From contig JAYZFP010000014.1 of the NCBI GenBank assembly GCA_036336715.1, forward strand, positions 1-23,010: a stretch of 23,010 nucleotides of DNA, in the 5' to 3' direction. The DNA comes from JABAAE01 sp036336715 (GTDB lineage Bacteria > Planctomycetota > Planctomycetia > Pirellulales > Pirellulaceae). A model generated the notes under the pieces. The model had not been told where the DNA came from, ran no database searches, and was given only the letters and a program-made list of their open reading frames with translations. Position numbers and translations under genes: made by a program. Shown here piece after piece: positions 1 through 7,899 of this stretch; the stretch's first letter is position 1; every line of letters starts with the position of its first letter.

Positions 1-38
1 GTATTCCCCCCGGGACCGTTTTTCCTTTTCGGAACCAT
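1..38 (-). CDS. Possible 5' end of a gene running off the left edge
   Basis: On the minus strand an ATG at 38-36 is followed by twelve open codons (MVPKRKNGPGGN) to the window edge. A GGGGAG stretch lies 5 bases upstream of the ATG, a better Shine-Dalgarno than most genes here have. The same strand carries the sigma factor and HEAT/TPR genes upstream, so a third co-directional gene is plausible. Twelve codons cannot identify a family or prove coding. Confidence 0.3.
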   Translation of the reverse strand, partial: MVPKRKNGPGGN

Positions 39-248
39 CCTGACTCCCCGCAAGAAGCGTGTCGCAGCCCACCCCTCCGAAAAGAAACAGGAGCAGCAGC
101 AGAAGCTTGCAATCCAGCTTCGCCGGATTGCCAAAATCAGTCGTCAAAAAGGACCCTGTGGATAACAGTGGGTGTTTCATGTTTGGCTCATGGACGAATG
201 CTTCAGATTTTAAACCAGTTGCACCGGGTCCCGGGATTCAGGAATCAA
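39..248. other. Short spacer with a single DnaA-box-like 9-mer
   Basis: This 210-bp stretch lies between the stop of the HEAT/TPR gene and the possible left-edge gene. It contains a perfect TTATCCACA on the minus strand (157-165), the consensus DnaA box, and a small GATTC/GAATC inverted repeat just past the stop codon of the HEAT/TPR gene. A plus-strand frame beginning with GTG at 59 crosses it but runs into the real gene and has no family character. One isolated box does not make an origin. Confidence 0.3.
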
Positions 249-2159
249 CTATTCAGCCTGGTAACGCTGCAGGTCTGATTCTAACTCCGGGTTGCCGGGA
301 GAGACAAATATTGCCCGCCTCTGCAATCGAACCGCCCGCTTCGGTTGACCCTGCCGGAATTCGCAATAGGCCAGAGCGGCAAGATAATCCGGGTTACGAG
401 GCTCCAGCTTGACTGCAATCCGGGCCATCGACAGCGCTTTCTGCTGATCCAGGTCGAGCCGACTCAACAGCCTGGCCGTGGAGCAGGCGGCCCTTGCCAT
501 GCGGACCCTGCCGAGGTTTTCCTCGGCTGGAATCTCCGACTGAATCAGGCGGGAACCTTCCTGGAACCGGTCAAGATAGGCCCCGCGCGCGATAGCGACT
601 TTTCTCTCGAACGCCTGCCGGTCAAAATCCGGCAGGGAATCGGCAAGGGTGTGAATTTGAATCAGCAACCCGGTGGAGAGGGGTTCCTTCTTCAGTCCCT
701 CGGAAAGCCAACGATAAGCATCCTGCGGACGTCCCTCTTCCCTCGCAACGGCTGCCAACAAACCTGCACAGCGGGCGAAGTCCCCCGCAGAACCGGTTTG
801 CTTCATGACTTCGCTGGCCAGAGCCACCACTTTTTTCAGGTTCCCCTGTCGCCACTCCAGCTCCGCGAGCAACAGCTCCAGGGATACCGAAAGCGGCATT
901 CGCTTGCGAAGGGTCTGGAGGTACAAGGTAGCTGCCTGGATCAGTTTTCGCTCGAGCAACTCCTCGGCAAACAGCTCCTCGTCCAGTCCGTTTTTACGAA
1001 CACTCTCCTCCGCCCGGGCAATGCTTTCCCTCGACTCGGCCAGCCTTCCCTCTCGCCAGAAAAAGTCTGCCAGCAGGAAGCCGATGACCGGGTCTTTCGC
1101 CACCAGTTTCTCCCAATTTTCTTCTGCCCCCTCCACTGCCTCTTTGCGGCGGTTGTTACAGAGAGTTTCCAGCAGCAGTCTCCAGCAGGATTCTTCAGCG
1201 GCAAGCGTCGCCAGGCGGATTCCGATCTGATCCAGTTCCCGGCAGAGCTCTTTCCTGGCTTCCGGAAGTTGCCTGTAAAGAGTTCGGTTGGCAGTCAGAC
1301 GGGCGAAGATGAGGCGCGGGTCGATTTTTCCTGTCGCGTTTTTTCCTGCCACGAGTGTTTGCAGTTCCTGTTGCTGCAACTTGATCGCCAAACCGTATTT
1401 GTCGAAGCGAAGAATGCTTCCCGAACCACCAGACAGGGAAACGGCCAGTCCGATCACCTTTTCCGCCCAACCGGCGTTGGAGTCCATCAACAGTTCCAGA
1501 GAGGCAAATTTGAGGAAGAGCCTCTTTTCGATCTCCATTTTCAGCTTTGCATCCGGGCCCGCGTCTTTTTCAAATAACATCTCGAGGAAACGGGCGGCAG
1601 CATGGTCTCGAACCAGGGAGGACGAATCGTAGACCACAATCCGGTAAAGGGCAGGCCAGGATTCCCCGCTTGGAAACCAGCTCAGCCGGTCAATAATCGC
1701 CAGTCTTTCCTCCGGTTTTCGCTGTTGAAAACCGAGCATCATGTTGACCACTGCCGGCGTGTCGGATTCGCGGATCCAGTGAACTTGGATCACTGAAAGC
1801 AACTCCCGGATCGTCAGGCGAGCCTCCAGATCCTTCGTTTCCCTGGCCTGGTAAAGCTGGTCATAGGCGGTCGCCCCGGCCTCTCTCAGGTTGGAGCGAG
1901 CCTGGTCGCGCACCAGGAACTGCTCATCGGAAAGCTGTTCAATCCATTTACCGATCTGCGCGGCAGTCGCCCCATCCTGGCATCGGGAGCCACGGACCGG
2001 CAAACCGAAAATCAAACAGAACATGACAGCCAGAAGCAAACCCCTGCCAGGGATACAGGCTGGCCCAACGCTACAAACGGGGATTCGGATACCTGCCGGT
2101 GGCGCATGAAAAAACGCCGAACGTTTTCCGCGTTCGACGTTTTGATTTTTTCGATTCAT
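249..2159 (-). CDS. Secreted or anchored HEAT/TPR repeat protein
   Basis: The frame encodes up to 636 residues. Residues about 41-56 are hydrophobic (LLLAVMFCLIFGLPVRG) and look like a signal peptide or anchor, so the protein probably works outside the cytoplasm. Residues about 66-125 match the short HEAT-like unit common in planctomycete exported proteins (SDEQFLVRDQARSNL, then REAGATA and EARLTIRELL). From about residue 290 the chain is helical with TPR-like pairs, the clearest at the C terminus (AALAYCEFRQGQPKRAV). Such repeats bind proteins; no catalytic motif is visible. The start is uncertain: ATG at 2159 would place the sigma-factor terminator hairpin inside the first 17 codons and leave a very long n-region before the signal. 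The only in-frame starts after that hairpin are TTG at 2039 and ATG at 2024, both giving a signal peptide right at the N terminus but without a positive n-region. It lies 39 bp downstream of the sigma gene on the same strand. Confidence 0.85.
   Translation of the reverse strand: MNRKNQNVERGKRSAFFHAPPAGIRIPVCSVGPACIPGRGLLLAVMFCLIFGLPVRGSRCQDGATAAQIGKWIEQLSDEQFLVRDQARSNLREAGATAYDQLYQARETKDLEARLTIRELLSVIQVHWIRESDTPAVVNMMLGFQQRKPEERLAIIDRLSWFPSGESWPALYRIVVYDSSSLVRDHAAARFLEMLFEKDAGPDAKLKMEIEKRLFLKFASLELLMDSNAGWAEKVIGLAVSLSGGSGSILRFDKYGLAIKLQQQELQTLVAGKNATGKIDPRLIFARLTANRTLYRQLPEARKELCRELDQIGIRLATLAAEESCWRLLLETLCNNRRKEAVEGAEENWEKLVAKDPVIGFLLADFFWREGRLAESRESIARAEESVRKNGLDEELFAEELLERKLIQAATLYLQTLRKRMPLSVSLELLLAELEWRQGNLKKVVALASEVMKQTGSAGDFARCAGLLAAVAREEGRPQDAYRWLSEGLKKEPLSTGLLIQIHTLADSLPDFDRQAFERKVAIARGAYLDRFQEGSRLIQSEIPAEENLGRVRMARAACSTARLLSRLDLDQQKALSMARIAVKLEPRNPDYLAALAYCEFRQGQPKRAVRLQRRAIFVSPGNPELESDLQRYQAE
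2109..2143 (-). terminator. Intrinsic terminator of the sigma factor gene
   Basis: In minus-strand RNA the arms at 2143-2131 and 2123-2111 form a 13-pair stem with a 7-nt loop, followed by six U residues from 2114-2109. The one non-Watson-Crick position (2117/2137) is G-U in minus-strand RNA but a C/A mismatch in plus-strand RNA, so the element is built for the minus direction. It sits about 50 nt after the sigma stop codon. It overlaps the first codons of the downstream frame if that is started at 2159. Confidence 0.85.
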
Positions 2160-2198
2160 TGGCAGTTGAAAATCGTGAATGATCCAGTGCCGACGGAA

Positions 2199-3728
2199 CT
2201 AATCGAGGAATCCAACAAGTTCCTGGCTGCGACTGGGTTGCTGCAGTTTTCTCACCGCCTTGGCCTCGATTTGACGGATGCGTTCCCGGGTCACCTTGAA
2301 GATGTGGCCGACCTCTTCCAGCGTGTAGCTGTAACCATCACCGAGACCATACCTCAACTTGATGATTTCCCGCTCCCGGTAACTGAGCGTCTTCAGCACT
2401 CGGTCAATGCGACCCCTCAACATTTCCTGTGCGGCTCCGGTCGAAGGGTTGTCCGCATCTCCATCAGGCAACAGATCACCGAATTGACTGTCTTCGCTGT
2501 TACCTACAGGACGATCGAGACTGATCGGGTAGCGGCTCATGGCCAACACGCGACGGGCCTCTTCCACGGTGGTCTCGGCACGACGGGCAGTTTCCTCCAA
2601 AGAAGGCTCCCGTCCGAGTTCCTGAAGCAATTGCCTGGACACGTTGCGTACCCGTGACATCGTCTCCACCATGTGGACAGGGATACGGATGGTTCGACTC
2701 TGGTCAGCAACCGCCCTGGTAATCGCCTGACGAATCCACCAGGTGGCGTAAGTGCAGAATTTGAAACCCCGTCGGTATTCAAACTTGTCAACCGCCCGCA
2801 TCAAGCCTGCGTTCCCTTCCTGGATCAGATCCAGGAAGCTCAACCCGCGGTTGCGGTACTTTTTGGCAATCGAGACTACCAATCGCAGGTTTCCTTCCGA
2901 CAGGGCCCGTTTGGCCTTTTGATAACGGGAGAAAACGTGACGGATGTACTTGACCCGGTTGCTGAGGCTCCTGGGCGTCTCGTGACAGGCAATCAGGATA
3001 TGATGCAATTCCTTCAGCCAAGGCTCTCGCTCCTGGGGAGACTTGCGGGCCTTTTTGTGTTCGATGATTTTTGCCTTCAGTTCCTGCACCCGGATGTTGA
3101 AATCTTCTACCACGCTGATCATGGCTTCGATCCGCTGGGTCCGCAGCCCCAACTCCTCAATCAGCCGAACACAGCGGCGACGGCGACGGGACAACCTCGT
3201 CCACGCCTCCCGGCGTTTCTTCTTGGGCTGCGACTTCGAAAGAGAGACAAAGTAATCCTGCCGGTTTCTCCGCAACAGGGTCTCCAGGGACTCCACGTTG
3301 TAAGGCAATCGACCAAGAATTTGTTCTTTTTCCAATCGATCGGTCACCGAAACCTGGACGGTTCGGTCAAACGGAAGCTCTCCTTCGTGAACCCGCTTGA
3401 TCACCTTGAATGCCTGCTGAATGACGTAATTGCATTCAAGCAACTTGGTGCGAAATTGGCGTCTCGTGTCCTCGATTCTCTTGGCCAGAGTGATCTCTTC
3501 GTGACGGGTCAGCAGGGGAATTTCACCCATCTGTGTCAGGTACATTCGGACCGGGTCATCCGACCAGGATTCCCCATCGTCGATTTCCGAAAGGGATTCA
3601 TCAGAGTTCGCATCATCCTCGGAATCGGAGACAACAATAACGTCATCCTCTTCTTGCGCAACAAAGTTGGACGCGTCGACTGCTACGCGTGCATCATCGT
3701 CAAATTCGTCTAAGAGTGTATCGTACAA
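2199..3728 (-). CDS. rpoD: RNA polymerase sigma-70 factor, RpoD/SigA type
   Basis: A 509-residue primary-type sigma factor that directs RNA polymerase to -10/-35 promoters. Region 1.2 is at about 57-90 (DDPVRMYLTQMGEIPLLT), regions 2.1-2.4 at 275-350 (NLRLVVSIAKKYRNRG, DLIQEGNAGLMRAVDKF, TYATWWIRQAI), region 3 at about 355-430, and region 4 at 440-509, with the helix-turn-helix VTRERIRQIEAKA and the usual ending SQELVGFLD. Between 1.2 and 2 lies a basic, helical non-conserved region (about 100-270). A normal region 1.1 is missing; instead the first 57 residues are strongly acidic. Where most RpoD proteins have FKFSTYATWW, this one has Cys (FKFCTYATWW, C325). The start is TTG at 3728 with an AGGTAGG purine stretch a few bases upstream; an in-frame stop just above leaves no better start. 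A strong terminator follows. Whether it is the housekeeping factor or a second paralogue cannot be settled from one locus. Confidence 0.95.
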   Translation of the reverse strand: MYDTLLDEFDDDARVAVDASNFVAQEEDDVIVVSDSEDDANSDESLSEIDDGESWSDDPVRMYLTQMGEIPLLTRHEEITLAKRIEDTRRQFRTKLLECNYVIQQAFKVIKRVHEGELPFDRTVQVSVTDRLEKEQILGRLPYNVESLETLLRRNRQDYFVSLSKSQPKKKRREAWTRLSRRRRRCVRLIEELGLRTQRIEAMISVVEDFNIRVQELKAKIIEHKKARKSPQEREPWLKELHHILIACHETPRSLSNRVKYIRHVFSRYQKAKRALSEGNLRLVVSIAKKYRNRGLSFLDLIQEGNAGLMRAVDKFEYRRGFKFCTYATWWIRQAITRAVADQSRTIRIPVHMVETMSRVRNVSRQLLQELGREPSLEETARRAETTVEEARRVLAMSRYPISLDRPVGNSEDSQFGDLLPDGDADNPSTGAAQEMLRGRIDRVLKTLSYREREIIKLRYGLGDGYSYTLEEVGHIFKVTRERIRQIEAKAVRKLQQPSRSQELVGFLD

Positions 3729-4133
3729 AGGAGTACCTACCTCTTTCTCAATAATGGTTTAAATGCATTCCCCGCCGCGAAAAAGGTTGCTTGCTGTGGC
3801 TACATCAACAACCTGTTTCATCCTGATATCCAACGCCTCTTCCTTGGACGTCTCGCGACACAAACTTAAAATGTTCACAATTCTAACACCTGTCGGATCA
3901 CCGACGGGAAGTTTGAAAAATTTGGTAAAAGATTCCAATTAAAGAAAAGCTCGGGAGGCAGTCAATTTTGCCTGACCCTCAATCTTCCAAATTCCTTTAC
4001 AAAATTTCCCTTCCAGGTCTTCACCTGCGCCTCTCCCTGCCGTTCCTATCCGCAAATCCTTCCTGCCTTCACTCATTGTCAGGCTGGCACGAATTCCGTT
4101 TCGCCTCTGAATCTTCCGTGAAAGAAACTGCTG

Positions 4134-4165
4134 TCTTTTCTCTTGTTCTTTTTTCTCTTTTTTTA
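4134..4165 (+). other. Pyrimidine-rich tract
   Basis: About 32 bases almost entirely T and C, with T runs of six and seven, inside the long spacer upstream of the sigma gene. On the minus strand it is an A/G tract. It might bend DNA or sit in the upstream region of the sigma promoter; nothing in the sequence decides this. Confidence 0.5.
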
Positions 4166-4260
4166 ATTCGCAGGGCCATCCGTCCTGCCAATCCAACTTG
4201 GGTTCCGAGAGTTGGCTTTCGGAATCGTCGCGACCGGTCTCCTGAAACTCGGGATTTGGC

Positions 4261-4292
4261 CAACGGATCCGATTCCTGGTCAAAACAACCAG
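4261..4292. repeat. Imperfect dispersed repeat, copy 1
   Basis: This stretch aligns with 7900-7931 at 27 of 33 columns (five mismatches and one single-base gap), sharing the core TTCCTGGT and the block CAACC. Both copies lie upstream of minus-strand genes (sigma factor and secreted 550-aa protein), but at very different distances. Part of this copy forms a CTGGT/ACCAG hairpin that copy 2 lacks. Confidence 0.4.
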
Positions 4293-4364
4293 TCACACCG
4301 ATTCAACTTGCAGGAAATCACCTTGGGCTTGCGACCCGTTTTTTAAGGAACGATCACCTGTGCT

Positions 4365-4404
4365 GAATCACCGGAACTGAACCACCGGAACCGAATCAAC
4401 CGTG
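4365..4404. repeat. Degenerate 14-bp tandem repeat
   Basis: Nearly three units of 14 bp: GAATCACCGGAACT, GAACCACCGGAACC, then a partial GAATCAACCGTG. The repeat is too short and imperfect for CRISPR and lies in non-coding DNA. Confidence 0.55.
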
Positions 4405-4600
4405 CGCCGCGGGATTCTTCAAAAAGACGTGCTGGCCATTTTCCAATCACATGCCGGTAGAATTGCGAGCCATCCAGCTTCGAAATCTGCCGGCAGGGAA
4501 ATCTGCCCAGAAACGTTTCTTTCTCAGAAAACGCGATTTCATTCCCTCGCCCGTTACCGATTGCAGTCATCAATTGCTGGGGCCTGAATCTGCCGGGCTT

Positions 4601-4645
4601 CGACGATCGGGAAACCGATGATCGAGATACCGACGATCCGGTCTC
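4601..4645. repeat. Degenerate 15-bp tandem repeat
   Basis: Three adjoining 15-bp units: CGACGATCGGGAAAC, CGATGATCGAGATAC, CGACGATCCGGTCTC. Each centres on a GATC-containing half-palindrome. A small CCCG/CGGG hairpin and a T run (to about 4672) follow, so the whole could be a structured RNA end or a protein-binding array. Confidence 0.5.
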
Positions 4646-5253
4646 AAGATTGCCCGGTCGGGACGCTTTTTTAAACCCTCTGGCTTAAATTTTGTCTCTA
4701 CGGCTTGCTCTTGATGGCGACGCGGTCGGGTTGGAACTTTTTACCCACTCCGTGGGCGATGATTTCGAATGGAAACCTGCTCCGCAAAATAGCTTCGCTC
4801 CGCCTGGTGTTCAGCATTTTCCCTTTGTAGATAGCCCCTGAATCAGGGCTCTCTGAGGGGAAAAAGGACCAGCTTGAGGGTGTAATGTTGCGGTTGTTAA
4901 ATTGTAACTCGACCAAACCACGGGTCTAGGCTCAAACACCAAAAAATCGGAAAGATCGTTTCCAGAGATAAAGCCCGGCCGACCGGCAGAATACTAAAAC
5001 GAAGGTCTGTCCGGGAAACGGTGATTTGCCCTAATAATTCGGGTTTTTCTGCTTCCCATGAAACGGGGAACGGAGGACTTTGAATCACACCCCAAAGGTT
5101 GCCAACAAGAGTCCCAATCGAGCCGGAGAAATGATCAACCGGCCAGCAGGGATAAATCTGCCCGACCGGACCCGTTACGGCACTTACCAGTTCCCCCGCG
5201 AGGTCTTACGATAACAGAAAAATCCCCATTCCTCCCCAAGGTCATCATCGCCC

Positions 5254-6021
5254 ATGAAAGAACTGTCTGGCAAAACGGCAGTCATTACGGGTGCCTCCAG
5301 TGGAATCGGAAGAGCAACCGCAATTCGCCTGGCAGAAGCCAATGCGAACCTGATTCTGCATTACTGCTCCAACCGGGCAGGCATCGACGAGACCCTGGAA
5401 CTTCTGCCGGGAGGAGGAACAGCCGAACTCATTCAGGCCGATTTCCTCAGAGCCGATAAAAGAGCCCAGTTTTTCGAAGGATGCGTGGCGGAGGACCGCC
5501 AGATCGATATCCTGGTTAACAATGCCGGGGGAGATGTTTTGACAACGGAAAAGAAAAACTGGAGCTTTGAAGACAAGCTTGATTTTCTCTGGAACCTCGA
5601 CGTAAAAAGCTGCATGGACCTGTCCCGCCGTTTCGGTGCCCGCATGTCCCAAAACCGTGGCTCCAAGCCATGCATCATCAATATCGGCTGGGACCAGGCC
5701 ACCCTCGGGCAGGCAGGTGAAAATGGTGAGATCTTTGCCACCACCAAAGGAGCCATCATGAGTTTCACCCGCAGCCTTGCCAAAAGCCTTGCCCCGGCGG
5801 TGCGGGTCAACTGCGTGGCTCCTGGCTGGATTCAGACCTCCTGGGGAGAATCGACCTCCGAATACTGGGATCAGCGTGCCAGAAGTGAATCCCTGCTCGG
5901 GCGATGGGGGACTGCTGATGATGTCGCCAATGCCATCGTCATGCTTTCCCGGGAAGAATCGGAATTCATCAATGGCCAAACCGTCGAGGTCAACGGTGGC
6001 CTCGGCTTTGGCAGCAGTTGA
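5254..6021 (+). CDS. SDR-family oxidoreductase (FabG-like) with altered active site
   Basis: A 255-residue classical short-chain dehydrogenase/reductase, a cytosolic NAD(P)(H)-binding Rossmann protein of normal length. The dinucleotide motif TGASSGIG is at 12-19, NNAG at 89-92, the helix Asn at N114 (WNLDV), and the C-terminal GLGF closes the fold. N40-R41 after beta-2 suggest NADP(H). The catalytic residues are the oddity: the usual Ser is Trp (IGW, W146) and the YxxxK Tyr is Phe (FATTK, F161), while Lys165 stays, and the loop between them is two residues longer than in FabG. Family knowledge says Ser and Tyr are needed for normal hydride/proton transfer, so the protein may be inactive as a ketoreductase, use different chemistry, or act as a binding protein. 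The ATG has no strong Shine-Dalgarno. It stands alone, with a bidirectional terminator after it. Confidence 0.9.
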   Translation: MKELSGKTAVITGASSGIGRATAIRLAEANANLILHYCSNRAGIDETLELLPGGGTAELIQADFLRADKRAQFFEGCVAEDRQIDILVNNAGGDVLTTEKKNWSFEDKLDFLWNLDVKSCMDLSRRFGARMSQNRGSKPCIINIGWDQATLGQAGENGEIFATTKGAIMSFTRSLAKSLAPAVRVNCVAPGWIQTSWGESTSEYWDQRARSESLLGRWGTADDVANAIVMLSREESEFINGQTVEVNGGLGFGSS

Positions 6022-6076
6022 TCAGGCACTCGGTGGAAATTGCCTCGTCCTGAAAAAAGCAAACAGGTAAAGAAAT

Positions 6077-6110
6077 AAAAAAAGCCGGCCCAAAAGACCG
6101 GCTTTCTTTT
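6077..6110. terminator. Bidirectional intrinsic terminator between convergent genes
   Basis: AAAGCCGG (6081-6088) pairs with CCGGCTTT (6098-6105) around a 9-nt loop. The plus strand is followed by TTTCTTTT and the minus strand by a run of at least seven T, so it can stop both the SDR transcript (about 60 bp after its stop) and the converging secreted-protein transcript. Confidence 0.88.
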
Positions 6111-6194
6111 CTCCAAGGACTTCTCTGCTGAATTCTCTACTGGATGGTCCGCTGGGAAATCCTGTTGACTGGCCGCGAAGATTCGCGACTTCGA

Positions 6195-7847
6195 TTAAAA
6201 GTCACCGCCACCGAAGCCGCCACCACCAAAGCCGGACGCACCCACCTGGATCAGGCCGAGGATACCGTCTTCCATCTCAAGCCGTGTCTTCTGCCCATTC
6301 TCGATGGTGCTTCCGATGATCCGCAGGCTCTGGTTGCCCTCGTCTTCGAGCTTGTCAGCCATTTCTGCGAACATGTCGTCACCATTGATTTGTGCAACCA
6401 TTCTCAGAATGGGAGACAGTTTCAGGTTGACCTGGGTCATCGGGTCAGCCGCTTTCGAAGACTTGCCATCAATGGCTTTCTTCAGCTTGGCAATCGGATC
6501 GACACCAAAACCGACGTAAACTTTGTCGGAGCTGATTCCCACGGCCAGCGTGGTGGTTTCACCCAGAATGGATTGTGCCTCATCTTCGGGAATGCTGCCG
6601 GACAGCTTGTGGAATGTCACACCCTTGTATTTCTCGGCGTCCAGTTCCAAATCCACAACCGGGGGCAACTGGTCACCCTTGGCGTCGACCAGCTTTTTCA
6701 CGGCGGCTTCCAGTTTTTTGGCATCCGCCAGATGACCGGCACCCACCACGTTCAGGCCGTCTTCACCAAGCAGAACGGCACCGCCCATATCCATTTTCCC
6801 GGAATCGATGGTCGCCATCACAACGTCCAGCATATCGCCGACAAAAGATTCGAGCAGCTCAGCATCTTCTTCGGAAAGGTTCGCATCCTCGGCCAACATG
6901 TTGCCCAGCTCATCCTTGATAACGCCAAAAGTTCCCTTGGCGTTTTCAGCATCAGCGCCGGATACCTTGGAAGCGGCGTTGAAAGTCAGTGCTGCTTCAT
7001 CCATCTTCAGGAAGGAAGAGAAATCGGTTTTGGCGCCTTTGCCAGCTGTCAGACCTTTGGCAAGATCGGAACCTTTTTGCCCGGTAAAGCTGAAGTCGGC
7101 ATACAAACGTTTCCCCTTCTTGTCAGCCGCCAAACCGAGAAAAATTTCATCGGATTGCTGGATCATGCCAGCCAGCTGGTTGAGAGAATTTTCATTCATC
7201 CTTCGCTGGAATTCGGCCGCCGGACCGGGGAGATTTTCGTAGGTCTCATCAAAAGCCTGTTCCATCAGTTCGATCGCCTGGCTTCTCAGGGCAGCCGGGA
7301 TTCGCTGAACGTAAGCTTTGACGGCCACGCCGTATTCATCTCCAATGTCGGAAACCAACTTGGCTGGATCTTCGGGCAGGTCCTCCAGCATCTCGGCATT
7401 TGCAGAAATGAAGGCCCATTTACCTTTCCCGCGAATCACGATTTCATCGCCGGTCGGACTGATAATGATGAAATCATCACCATCTTCTTCGATCTCGACA
7501 CCGTTATTTTCGAGCATGTCGATCACGTCACCCAGGTCTTCTACTGGGATGAAACCGACGAATTGTGGAACGCCATCATCCAACGTGAGATAGCCACCAA
7601 TGGGTCGTTCGGTATCAAAACCTTCGAGGAAAGCTCCCGCCCCAAGGGTGATCGCGGGCACAAAATTCCGGAAGCCGGCTGCGCCCACCATGTAGGCTAC
7701 CGAATCAAGCAGGTTGTCAATGCTCTTGATTCTTACGACGACCGCTGCGCGGTCCTTAACGGATTGAGCCTGGGCAATATTGGATTGCGAGAGCATCAAT
7801 CCAAGTGCAATCGCGGACAGAATTGCCCCACGGAAAAACTTGGTCAC
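6195..7847 (-). CDS. Secreted acidic hypothetical protein with Gly-rich tail
   Basis: A 550-residue protein with a clear Sec signal peptide: basic start (MTKFFRG), hydrophobic core, and an AQA cleavage site after residue 27. The mature part has no enzyme motif I recognise. It is rich in Asp, Glu and Lys, with alternating predicted strands and helices and what look like two related halves, in the manner of the DUF3352-like exported proteins common in planctomycetes; that comparison is tentative. The last residues are GFGGGGFGGGDF, a flexible glycine/phenylalanine tail. The start is GTG at 7847, supported by AGGAG six bases upstream (7854-7858 on the minus strand), one of the best ribosome sites in the window, which suggests strong expression. 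Terminated by the bidirectional hairpin. A long antisense open frame over it is a codon-usage shadow. Confidence 0.9.
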   Translation of the reverse strand: MTKFFRGAILSAIALGLMLSQSNIAQAQSVKDRAAVVVRIKSIDNLLDSVAYMVGAAGFRNFVPAITLGAGAFLEGFDTERPIGGYLTLDDGVPQFVGFIPVEDLGDVIDMLENNGVEIEEDGDDFIIISPTGDEIVIRGKGKWAFISANAEMLEDLPEDPAKLVSDIGDEYGVAVKAYVQRIPAALRSQAIELMEQAFDETYENLPGPAAEFQRRMNENSLNQLAGMIQQSDEIFLGLAADKKGKRLYADFSFTGQKGSDLAKGLTAGKGAKTDFSSFLKMDEAALTFNAASKVSGADAENAKGTFGVIKDELGNMLAEDANLSEEDAELLESFVGDMLDVVMATIDSGKMDMGGAVLLGEDGLNVVGAGHLADAKKLEAAVKKLVDAKGDQLPPVVDLELDAEKYKGVTFHKLSGSIPEDEAQSILGETTTLAVGISSDKVYVGFGVDPIAKLKKAIDGKSSKAADPMTQVNLKLSPILRMVAQINGDDMFAEMADKLEDEGNQSLRIIGSTIENGQKTRLEMEDGILGLIQVGASGFGGGGFGGGDF

Positions 7848-7899
7848 ACTTTTCTCCTAAAACGGCTCTGCGAAATCCCAGAGAAGAATCCGCAGATAA

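Larger units (their letters stand above)
3729..5253. other. Long spacer without a credible gene
   Basis: About 1.5 kb upstream of both the sigma gene (minus) and the SDR gene (plus). The short open frames are overlapping in several phases and low in complexity, with no family resemblance, and none has a convincing ribosome site. It holds the sigma gene promoter region, a pyrimidine-rich tract (4134-4165), two sets of degenerate 14-15-bp tandem repeats (4365-4404, 4601-4645), and several small hairpins: 3892-3905 (GTCGG/CCGAC), 4276-4292 (CTGGT/ACCAG) and 4833-4850 (AGCCC/GGGCT). I could not match it to tmRNA, RNase P RNA or 6S RNA. Confidence 0.6.

Noticed and set aside
59..412. 117-codon plus-strand frame starting with GTG
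   Set aside because: Runs into the 3' end of the HEAT/TPR gene on the other strand, has no ribosome site and no recognisable features.
345..1577. 410-codon plus-strand open frame
   Set aside because: Antisense to the HEAT/TPR gene; sequence is low in family character and rich in Gln/Arg as shadows of this gene type are.
3939..4366. 114- and 132-codon frames on opposite strands
   Set aside because: They overlap each other, are low in complexity around the T/C tract and have no family match by eye.
4365..4645. Possible CRISPR array
   Set aside because: Units are 14-15 bp, degenerate, directly adjoining and without spacers; no cas genes are present.
4140..5250. tmRNA, RNase P RNA or 6S RNA in the long spacer
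   Set aside because: I looked for the conserved blocks of these RNAs and did not find them; only small unrelated hairpins are present.
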